From an uncultured Verrucomicrobiae bacterium (GTDB lineage: Bacteria; Verrucomicrobiota; Verrucomicrobiia; Verrucomicrobiales; DEV007), in the NCBI GenBank assembly GCA_937898895.1, contig CALDKL010000063.1:1-6334 (forward strand): a DNA stretch of 6,334 nt, in the 5' to 3' direction. This document shows, one piece after another, positions 1-5,335 of this stretch. Position 1 is the stretch's first letter; each line of letters opens with the position of its first letter. The position numbers and the translations under genes are program-made. The notes under the pieces are model-generated. The model made no database searches, was not told the DNA's origin, and saw only the letters and a program-made list of their open reading frames with translations.

Positions 1-1211
1 TCGGCACTGAGGTTTCCGACGGCCTGGCATTCGACGCCCCAGACCGTTCCCTCGCCACGGACGTATTTGATCGCGGGCAGCTCGTTGAGTTTCACGAGGC
101 ACTCCCGGATTGCGGCGCTGAGGCGTTTGCCCTGGGCGAGCACGTCGGTCTGTTCGAATTCGTCGAGGGTGGCGAGGACGGCGGCACAGCCGAGCGGGTG
201 ACCGCTCCAGGTGTCGGAGCCTTCGCCGAAGGTGAGCCGGGCAAACACGTCGGCGCGGCCGACGACGGCATCGACCGGCATGCCGTTGCCGAGTCCCTTG
301 CCGAGCGATACCAGGTCGGGCTCGACGCCGTATTCGCTGAAGGCATACATCGAACCGGTCCGCCCGAAGTTGGCCTGCACCTCGTCGAGAAAGAAGAGAA
401 TGTCGTTTTCCTGACAGAACTGCGCGAGCATCTGCATGTATTCCTTCTGCGGATGATACGAACCGCCGCCGCCGAGGTAGGGCTCGGTGATGAGGACGCA
501 GAGACGGTCCCCGAATTCGGCCTTGAGCGCTTCCAGTTCGGCGCGATAGGGCGCGAGATCGAGCGGCTCCGTCCTCGCCTCGAGGCTGCGGCATTCCTCC
601 TTCGGGAAGCTGATGAATCGGACGCGGGGGTCGCGCTCCTTGTCGGCCTCGCTGCCGGTGACGGCACCCGAGAGGCCCTTCTTCCCCTGGAAGCCACCCC
701 GGGTGGCGAGGATGATCCCGTCGCCCTGGGGACGTTTCGCGAGACCGGCCCAGAGGCCCTTCTGAACGGCTTCACTGCCGCTCGCGGCCCAGAGCACCTG
801 CTCGATCCGCTTGCCGCCGGGAGCGGCCTGGAGATTGGCGAGTAGGCGGCGGCTCGCCTCCAATTCGACTTCCGTGGTGGCGTTGTAGGAGGTGAGGGTC
901 ACGCCGAGGTGGAATCCGCTCTCGCCGCAGGCGTCTTCGAGGGCCATGTATTCGAGGACGCGCTTCCACCATCGTTTCGGATTGTGTCCGAGGTTCGCGA
1001 CGAGCACACCCGAGGTGAAGTCGGCGAGTTTGCGCCCTTCGGGGGTGTAATGATAGGATCCCGCGCTGCGGTGCAGCACCGCCATGCTGGGGGTGCGGGT
1101 GCGAAGGCAGTTGGGCTCGGCCGCGACGAGGTCGTGGCGGAGCTGGTTCGAAGTTTCTTCGCCGTCGTGTTCGACGAGGTGGGCGGGAAGGGCGGGGGCG
1201 AGTGTGGTCAT
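1..1211 (-). CDS. class III PLP-dependent aminotransferase, C-terminus cut by window edge
   Basis: About 403 residues are visible, starting at ATG 1211 and running off the left edge without a stop; the family is usually 430-460 residues, so a short C-terminal piece is missing. The fold-type I class III signature is clear. SGSEA (about residues 144-148) binds the PLP phosphate, and FQG (174-176) sits where the usual aromatic-His-Gly stacks on the cofactor, so Gln replaces His. ITEPYLGGGG is followed by LDEVQANFGRTG with D276 contacting the pyridine nitrogen. SLGKGLGNGMP carries the Schiff-base lysine K305, and TWSGHPLG is the conserved T-x-x-G-[NH]-P loop. Such enzymes move an amino group between an amino donor and a ketone or aldehyde acceptor in the cytoplasm. 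It is the second gene of a minus-strand operon, 39 bp after the oxidoreductase stop. No Shine-Dalgarno sequence precedes the ATG. The family is sure; the substrate (omega-amino acid, amino sugar or cyclitol) is not recognisable. Confidence 0.93.
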   Translation of the reverse strand, partial: MTTLAPALPAHLVEHDGEETSNQLRHDLVAAEPNCLRTRTPSMAVLHRSAGSYHYTPEGRKLADFTSGVLVANLGHNPKRWWKRVLEYMALEDACGESGFHLGVTLTSYNATTEVELEASRRLLANLQAAPGGKRIEQVLWAASGSEAVQKGLWAGLAKRPQGDGIILATRGGFQGKKGLSGAVTGSEADKERDPRVRFISFPKEECRSLEARTEPLDLAPYRAELEALKAEFGDRLCVLITEPYLGGGGSYHPQKEYMQMLAQFCQENDILFFLDEVQANFGRTGSMYAFSEYGVEPDLVSLGKGLGNGMPVDAVVGRADVFARLTFGEGSDTWSGHPLGCAAVLATLDEFEQTDVLAQGKRLSAAIRECLVKLNELPAIKYVRGEGTVWGVECQAVGNLSA

Positions 1212-1250
1212 TTGTGGATCTTGGATGAATGGAAACGAATGGGAAAGAGA

Positions 1251-2534
1251 TCAGACTTCGCCCTGGTAGAGCATTTCGGGCTCGGTCCGACCGGGGAGGA
1301 AGAGGGCGAGACCTCCGTGGCGTCCGTTGACTTCGACGAGTCCGTTCGGTTCTCCGGCGGCGGCTTTGGCGAGAATGGCTTCCATCGACTGGACGGCGGC
1401 GACGACCTGCCGATCAGCGGAAAGATCGTTGTAACCCCGCGCCGCCATCTCGGCGAGTCGTGAGGAGCGATCACGTTCTTCCCCGCCGAGTTCAACAAAG
1501 GCGACCTCGCGGGCGAAGCGATCGATGACCTCGATGCCATACCCCCGGCGACTGCGCTCGCCCCAGGGCTCGAGGAAGCTGCCGTTGTAGTGGTTGTTGA
1601 TCGTGGTCTTGAGATCGTGCGGAGTGCGGCCCTCGACGGTGAGTTCGACCCCGCGTTTGCGGCTGTGCCCATTCCAGACCCCGTTGTCAAAACGAAACTG
1701 CACTTCCTGCTCGACGTAGCCGGGGAAGTTGTCGGGGGTGACCCAGCTCGTGTGAATGTCGAAGGCGGCCTCGCGTCCGCTCTCGTATTCATAGACGAGG
1801 CGGAGCTGGGTCGAATCCCAGGTGGGGCCGTCCTTGGGACCCACGAGACCCCGTTGGCCGCTGCACTGGACACTCTTCAGTCGGCCTCCGAAGGTGAAGT
1901 CGATCAGCTTCAGGTAATGCACCGCGACGTAGGTGCCGGGGTTGCGACCGGTGATCCAGGCGGCGAACTGGCTGCCCGAAATCGACTTCGGCTCGAGGAG
2001 CGAACAGTAGCCATTGTTGACATGCGAGAGCACGCCGTCGGCGACGAGGGTGCGGAGTTTCTTGTGATCGGGATCGAGGAGTTTGTGATAGACCACCTTG
2101 GCGAGCACGCCCTTCTCCTTTGCCAGGGCGACGAGTTGGTCGAGTTCATCGAGACTGAGGACGGAGGGCTTCTCGATCAGCACATGCCTGCCTGCCTCGA
2201 TGCCCTGTCGCGCGGCGGCGAAGTGTTTGTCGTCGGGCGAGGCGACGCAGAGGAAATCGATCCCGCTCGCGAGGAGGTCGGTGATCGCGTTTTCACCGAC
2301 ATGGTTGCCGAAGTCGGCGAGACCGCGGCGCTTGCTGTAGGCGGCGGTGCGATCCCCCGTGCGAGTCGCCGCCCCGGAGAGTTGGACGCGGAAGGCACCG
2401 GTGCTGCGATCGTAGAGACCATCTTCGGCCACTTCAAAAAACGGAGCATAGGTCTCGTCGAAAATCATGCCCATGCCGACCATGCCTCCGCGAAGAAGGG
2501 GAAGCGGCGCGGAACTGTGAGCGGGAGTTGTCAT
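1251..2534 (-). CDS. Gfo/Idh/MocA family NAD(P)-dependent oxidoreductase
   Basis: This is a 427-residue protein when started at ATG 2534. An in-frame GTG at 2573 would add 13 residues but lies only about 10 nt after the predicted transcription start and inside the operator, so ATG is preferred. The N-terminal Rossmann part has a glycine-rich GGMVGMGMI at 16-24, followed by FLCVASPDDKHF and by GRHVLIEKPSVLS. Its EKP (121-123) carries the lysine expected in catalysis. The C-terminal alpha/beta half includes VHYLKLIDFTFGG (205-217), which aligns with the family pattern HxxDxxxFLxGG. The His is kept (H206) but the following Asp appears to be Lys (K209). The family reversibly oxidises hydroxyls of sugars, cyclitols and related compounds in the cytoplasm. 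It is first in the operon with the aminotransferase, suggesting that one enzyme feeds a keto compound to the other. Family is certain, substrate unknown. The protein is longer than the common 330-390 residues. Confidence 0.93.
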   Translation of the reverse strand: MTTPAHSSAPLPLLRGGMVGMGMIFDETYAPFFEVAEDGLYDRSTGAFRVQLSGAATRTGDRTAAYSKRRGLADFGNHVGENAITDLLASGIDFLCVASPDDKHFAAARQGIEAGRHVLIEKPSVLSLDELDQLVALAKEKGVLAKVVYHKLLDPDHKKLRTLVADGVLSHVNNGYCSLLEPKSISGSQFAAWITGRNPGTYVAVHYLKLIDFTFGGRLKSVQCSGQRGLVGPKDGPTWDSTQLRLVYEYESGREAAFDIHTSWVTPDNFPGYVEQEVQFRFDNGVWNGHSRKRGVELTVEGRTPHDLKTTINNHYNGSFLEPWGERSRRGYGIEVIDRFAREVAFVELGGEERDRSSRLAEMAARGYNDLSADRQVVAAVQSMEAILAKAAAGEPNGLVEVNGRHGGLALFLPGRTEPEMLYQGEV

Positions 2535-2559
2535 CGGGCGTCGGGATACCGGGGTTGCG

Positions 2560-2596
2560 GTTAATGAATTCACTTTAATAAAGTGTATTCACTTTA
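2560..2596. promoter_or_regulatory. tandem operator sites, probably for the adjacent GntR/FCD regulator
   Basis: The 10-mer ATTCACTTTA occurs twice, at 2568-2577 and 2587-2596, a 19-bp period or just under two helical turns. The right copy completes a perfect two-fold site, TAAAGTG-TATT-CACTTTA (2579-2596). The left copy has a degenerate left half, leaving ATG-AATT-CAC at its core (2564-2573). The two sites together also create a perfect 15-bp palindrome, CACTTTA-A-TAAAGTG (2571-2585). Short two-fold sites in a divergent gap are typical for GntR/FCD proteins, which bind as dimers and often control both themselves and the neighbouring operon. The exact binding protein is inferred from position only. 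Confidence 0.6.
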
Positions 2597-2598
2597 AC
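2569..2598 (+). promoter_or_regulatory. possible promoter of the GntR/FCD regulator gene
   Basis: TTCACT (2569-2574, four of six to TTGACA), an 18-bp gap and TTTAAC (2593-2598, four of six to TATAAT) point towards the regulator start at 2634. Both boxes lie within the operator repeats, so a bound repressor would also shut off its own gene. The match is weak and partly forced by the AT-rich repeats. Confidence 0.25.
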
Positions 2599-2618
2599 TC
2601 AATCCGTTTTGATGTCAA
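2591..2618 (-). promoter_or_regulatory. sigma70-like promoter of the oxidoreductase-aminotransferase operon
   Basis: Read on the minus strand, a perfect TTGACA (2618-2613) is followed after 16 bp by TAAAGT (2596-2591), four of six matches to TATAAT. Transcription would begin near 2584, leaving about 50 nt before ATG 2534. The -10 box is part of the palindromic operator, which fits repression by steric blocking. Confidence 0.5.
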
Positions 2619-2633
2619 ACTGAAATTCTTCCG

Positions 2634-3347
2634 ATGTCCTCCGCCGCCTTCAATCTGCGTCGATATCCCGAGATCTGTGCGATTCTCGGGGAGGAGATCG
2701 TGGACCCGGCCCGTCGTTCCCTCGCCGATGAGGCACACGACCGCATCCTTCTATCCATCATTCGGGGGGAGCTGACGGCAGGAACGGAACTGAAGACAAC
2801 AAAGCTGGCAGAGCGGCTCGGGATGAGCCGCACGCCGGTGATGCAGGCCCTCTCGCGGCTCACGGCGGATGGAATTGTGAGTCAGTCGCTCAATCAGCGG
2901 GCCACGGTGCGTCCGGGAGCGGAGAACTGGCTCGTCGATCTGCACCAGGTAAGGCTGCTGCTCGAACCGGAGGCGGCGGGCGACTGTGTCGGGCGAATCC
3001 CGGCAGCGGTGCTCTCCGATCTGCAGTTGCTCGTGCAGGATGCTAGGCCAGACAAGGCCGAGGGCTGGCGGACGGCGGTCCGCTGGCTCGACCCGGGCCT
3101 TCACCTCGTCATCGCCGAGTTCAGCGGAAATCTTGCGATGCGTGCGATCATCCGCCGCTGCTGGAGCTACAAGAGGCTTTCCTACGAGGCCAGCAATGAC
3201 AGTGACCGCCACCTCCGGAGTGAGTGGAAACAGCACGCGGGACTGGTTGAGGCAATGGCCAGCGGCGACCGCGACAAAGTTGCGGAACGGATGGAGAAGC
3301 ACCTGAAGGCGGCGGCCGCAGGAGCCGCCGAGGGGCGGATCGTGTGA
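2634..3347 (+). CDS. GntR family transcriptional regulator, FCD subfamily
   Basis: This is a 237-residue DNA-binding regulator. A winged helix-turn-helix spans about 33-95: LADEAHDRILLSIIRGEL, then TTKLAERLGMSRTPVMQALSRLTADG with the recognition helix around 64-76, then a wing ending in RATVRPG. The all-helical FCD effector domain covers about 97-230. Its usual metal/ligand residues are present: D153 and H157 in DPGLHLVIAEFSGN, H201 in QHAGLVEAMASGD and H223 in MEKHL. Proteins of this class usually sense a small carboxylate or sugar acid and act as repressors. There are about 30 extra residues before the winged helix. The gene points away from the oxidoreductase operon and shares its 99-bp gap, which carries the tandem operators; it is the likely regulator of that operon. 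ATG 2634 lacks a Shine-Dalgarno sequence. The stop lies 7 bp from that of the convergent RNA-binding gene. Confidence 0.92.
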   Translation: MSSAAFNLRRYPEICAILGEEIVDPARRSLADEAHDRILLSIIRGELTAGTELKTTKLAERLGMSRTPVMQALSRLTADGIVSQSLNQRATVRPGAENWLVDLHQVRLLLEPEAAGDCVGRIPAAVLSDLQLLVQDARPDKAEGWRTAVRWLDPGLHLVIAEFSGNLAMRAIIRRCWSYKRLSYEASNDSDRHLRSEWKQHAGLVEAMASGDRDKVAERMEKHLKAAAAGAAEGRIV

Positions 3348-3354
3348 GAACGAT

Positions 3355-4476
3355 TTACCCCTCTGACTTCACCCCCGTCACCGCGATCTCGTGGCCCATG
3401 AAGCACTTGCCGTGGAGCAATTCGACGGCCTTCTGCGCTTCCTCGGTGGAGGAAAGGTCGATGCAGTGGTTCTTGGTGCGTTCATCTTTGCCGGGACCGG
3501 TCTCCTCGCGTCGGACGATAGTGCCGATACCGGAAAACAGGTCGGTGAGATCGACTTCGTGCGCTTCGGCATTCACGTTTGTCACGCTCAGCGAAGGCGA
3601 GGTGACCGTTTCGATGACGAGAGGGCGTACTTTTCGGCCCGTCTTGTCGGCTTCATCGGAATCCCCCTCGCGGGACCTTCCTCCGCGTCCGCGCTCGCGG
3701 CGTTCTCCGCGCTCACGGCCCTCTCGTTCTCCGCGTTCACGGCGCTCCCCTCGTTCTCCGCGTGACTTTCGTGGCTCTCCCGAAACGGCCGAGGAGGATC
3801 TTTCCTCGCGTCCTTCGTTCTTTGCTCCCGTGACGAGCATTTTGCGACCCTTGACTTCGTGGTCATTGAGCGCTTTTGCGGCAGCCCGGGCCTCTTCGAC
3901 AGTGCCCATTTCGACAAAGGCAAACCCCTTCGAACGATCCGTTCCGCCCTGGGTGACCACCGCCGCTTCGACGACGCTGCCGTGCGCACCGAAGAGAACC
4001 GAGAGATCCGAATTGGTCACCTCGTAGCTGAGATTGCCCACGTAGAGTCGCGGAGTGGTCGGTTCGACGTAGACCGGGGCGCGGCGCTCGCGCTTTTGTT
4101 CCCCGCCCTCGCGTGTGGGCTTGTCAGGCCGGGGTTCGCGGGCCGGTTTCGATGCTTTTCCGGAGGCTGGTTGGCTGACCGATTTCCTGGGCGAGGGATC
4201 CACCAGGCCGAAGGTGATGAACTTGATGAATTTCTGAAACGGCGTCAACGGAGGAGCGGCCTTGGCGGGATCGGTCCGGCGGTTGCGGCCCACGATTTCG
4301 GAGGGGCGAAATTCATCCGGCCCTTCGGACCTGCGGGAGGATTCGCGGAAACCGTCGCGGCCCTGGCGGTTGCGAGAGCGTCCCTGATTTCCGCGAGAGC
4401 CGCTGCGGCCTTCGCTACGGGAGTTGGATTGACGATTGCGGGAGTTCCGGTTTCCGCCGGAAGGTCTGTCTTGCAT
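3355..4476 (-). CDS. RNA-binding protein with two RRM domains and Arg-rich disordered regions
   Basis: This is a 373-residue protein from ATG 4476; a TTG at 4497 would add seven residues and is less likely. Residues 1-70 are rich in Arg, Ser, Asn, Gly and Gln and look disordered. At 75-96 a short amphipathic, hydrophobic stretch, TPFQKFIKFITFGL, interrupts a basic region. RRM1 (143-221) is canonical, with RNP2 LYVGNL (144-149) and RNP1 KGFAFVEM (183-190). The aromatics Y145, F185 and F187 that stack on RNA bases are in place. A linker at 222-280 consists largely of RGER/RERG repeats. It leads to a second RRM-like domain (about 293-370) with RNP2 LSVTNV and RNP1 KNHCIDLS, which lack the aromatic residues. 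Bacterial single-RRM proteins are known, for example the cyanobacterial Rbp proteins; a two-RRM architecture with charged tails is unusual. A role in RNA folding, stability or cold response is inference. No terminator fits in the 7 bp between it and the regulator gene. Confidence 0.9.
   Translation of the reverse strand: MQDRPSGGNRNSRNRQSNSRSEGRSGSRGNQGRSRNRQGRDGFRESSRRSEGPDEFRPSEIVGRNRRTDPAKAAPPLTPFQKFIKFITFGLVDPSPRKSVSQPASGKASKPAREPRPDKPTREGGEQKRERRAPVYVEPTTPRLYVGNLSYEVTNSDLSVLFGAHGSVVEAAVVTQGGTDRSKGFAFVEMGTVEEARAAAKALNDHEVKGRKMLVTGAKNEGREERSSSAVSGEPRKSRGERGERRERGEREGRERGERRERGRGGRSREGDSDEADKTGRKVRPLVIETVTSPSLSVTNVNAEAHEVDLTDLFSGIGTIVRREETGPGKDERTKNHCIDLSSTEEAQKAVELLHGKCFMGHEIAVTGVKSEG
3637..3813 (-). 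repeat. in-frame low-complexity region encoding an Arg/Glu/Gly-rich linker
   Basis: Within the RNA-binding gene the 11-mer CGTTCTCCGCG (plus strand) occurs three times, at 3701, 3725 and 3752. The spacings of 24 and 27 bp are multiples of three, so the reading frame is kept. The encoded linker alternates RGER, RERG and EREG units and looks built by slippage or unequal recombination. Its length may vary between strains. Confidence 0.7.
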
Positions 4477-4577
4477 GGTGGTGACGAATGAGTTCAATCA
4501 AGCCGGGGAAACGCAGAAGGCGTCTTGATTTGGGGGCGGGAGAGAGCGACAAACCCCCGCCAGGGTCGAGTCCTTGC

Positions 4578-4819
4578 CCCGGATTTCGCCTATCCTAGTG
4601 CAGGTAGCTTGATGAGCAAGCAATTAACCCGCATTTCTCATCCCCCTACGTCGCGAGACGCCGAGAGGACCCCTTCCCGCAAGGCGCGGCCTGGATTTCC
4701 CGCCGGGCTGTAGGAGAACGTACCGTCCAAGGGAAATCCGGACCGGAACGAAGCGGGGACGGGCCGAAGCCAGTCGCAGCAGAAGGGGGATGAGAATTGC
4801 GGGTTCACCCGGATTTCGC
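4578..4819 (+). repeat. pair of 12-bp direct repeats flanking the inverted-repeat element
   Basis: CCCGGATTTCGC occurs at 4578-4589 and again at 4808-4819. The right copy starts two bases after the large inverted repeat ends, but the left copy lies 36 bp before it begins, so this is not a tidy target-site duplication. A near-identical string also occurs in the coding sequence near 6222, so chance is a real possibility. Confidence 0.35.
4626..4805. repeat. 180-bp imperfect inverted repeat: MITE-like element or structured RNA
   Basis: The outer 22-bp arms, 4626-4647 (starting AACCCGC and ending CCCCCT) and 4784-4805, are inverted repeats matching at 21 of 22 positions. Inside them a second inverted repeat, GGATTTCCC (4693-4701) against GGGAAATCC (4731-4739), extends to about 15 pairs with one wobble and one mismatch (4687-4701 with 4731-4745). 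The halves are almost equal, 76 and 75 nt, around a 29-nt loop. The middle portions pair only in patches, such as CCCGC with GCGGG. The product would be a rod with a closing stem, an irregular centre and an apical stem. Two readings are open: a small non-autonomous transposable or palindromic element, or a gene for a structured RNA. Its length and shape resemble 6S RNA, but no sequence motif proves that. No clean target-site duplication was found. Confidence 0.65.
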
Positions 4820-4893
4820 ACCCCCCGCGCAATTTCGCCCTGGAGTCACGGTTTTCTGCCGAGGCTCGGGATTTGGGGCTCAACAGAGTGTTG

Positions 4894-4916
4894 CGGGAGG
4901 GGGGGCTCCCGGTTTT
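4894..4916 (+). terminator. weak terminator-like hairpin
   Basis: CGGGAG (4894-4899) and CTCCCG (4906-4911) form a perfect 6-bp GC-rich stem around six G residues, followed by G and TTTT (4913-4916). The T run is short for an intrinsic terminator. It would make sense only if a plus-strand transcript entered from the inverted-repeat element. Confidence 0.25.
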
Positions 4917-5149
4917 CGACCCGTTTGTGGTGTCTTCGAGTCAATCAGGGGGCAGGCAACTGTGTGGAAAACGGTTTCTCCACTCTCGCTGCAAACTCCA
5001 CGACGCCCCCTTTTTTCCATCGGGAATTGGGGAAAATGGCTCCCTCGCATTCAATGCAAACTTATCGAGGCATGAGGCATTGATGTGATGTGCGGCGAGG
5101 TTTGGTCGCAAAGAGGGAAATTTGCACCCTGCCCCCTTTGTCCGCTGGA

Positions 5150-5166
5150 TGTGAAATAATTTCACA
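5150..5166. promoter_or_regulatory. perfect 17-bp palindrome, possible operator
   Basis: TGTGAAAT-A-ATTTCACA is a perfect two-fold sequence in an AT-rich patch within otherwise GC-rich DNA. It lies about 110 bp upstream of the promoter for the membrane-protein gene. Its TGTGA and TCACA ends recall CRP/FNR-family sites, but they are 7 bp apart rather than the usual 6. The protein that would bind it is unknown. Confidence 0.4.
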
Positions 5167-5275
5167 CAGAATCATTTTTACGGAAACAATATCAAGGGGG
5201 TTGCCGGAGTCGGGTGAATTCAAGGAGCCAGCAGCGGGCGGGACGCCCCGGCCGCAGGATTTGGGTCGATTGTGG

Positions 5276-5305
5276 TCGACATGTCCCACCGGAGAAATCT
5301 ATAAG
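5276..5305 (+). promoter_or_regulatory. sigma70-like promoter of the membrane-protein gene
   Basis: TCGACA (5276-5281, five of six to TTGACA) and TATAAG (5300-5305, five of six to TATAAT) are 18 bp apart. Transcription would begin near 5312, giving a leader of about 25 nt before ATG 5336. This also supports that ATG over the in-frame GTG at 5090. Confidence 0.5.
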
Positions 5306-5335
5306 ATCCGGGGATTCACTTCCGTATCCGAGAAC

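Larger units (their letters stand above)
4477..5335. other. long gene-poor intergenic region between divergent genes
   Basis: These 859 bp separate the minus-strand RNA-binding gene from the plus-strand membrane-protein gene. No open frame here has a recognisable domain or initiation signal. The notable contents are the large inverted repeat (4626-4805), a G-rich hairpin (4894-4911), a hairpin with a nine-pair stem containing one mismatch (5109-5117 with 5132-5140), a 17-bp palindrome (5150-5166) and a promoter (5276-5305). The part next to the RNA-binding gene could be a long 5' leader, as cold-regulated RNA-binding genes often have, but no clear promoter was found for it. Confidence 0.6.

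Noticed and set aside
198..845. Open frame on the plus strand opposite the aminotransferase, and a similar one at 909-1463
   Set aside because: Shadow frames of a well-supported gene on the other strand, with no domain of their own.
1590..2564. Open frame of 324 codons on the plus strand opposite the oxidoreductase
   Set aside because: It mirrors the codon positions of a clearly recognisable gene in GC-rich DNA, and its protein shows no domain.
2535..2573. Upstream GTG start for the oxidoreductase
   Set aside because: It lies inside the operator, about 10 nt after the predicted transcription start; ATG 2534 gives a normal Rossmann N-terminus.
4736..4757. Resemblance to the SRP RNA apical motif (CCGGAAGGAAGCAG)
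   Set aside because: The string here, CCGGAACGAAGCGG, differs in key bases and pairs into the large inverted repeat instead of forming the SRP tip.
4525..5088. Several short open frames of 60-100 codons in the intergenic region
   Set aside because: They overlap one another in different frames, cross the inverted repeat and lack domains or initiation signals.
5069..5090. Tiny tandem repeats GAGGCAT x2 and GATGT x2
   Set aside because: Too short to be distinguished from chance.
5150..5190. Resemblance to the lac operator/CRP region (ATTTCACACAG)
   Set aside because: The half-site spacing is 7 instead of 6 and no lac-like gene is nearby; the similarity is probably chance.
5090..5335. 82-residue N-terminal extension of the membrane protein from a GTG
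   Set aside because: It reads through the palindrome and the promoter, has no protein-like character, and puts the membrane anchor inside the protein.
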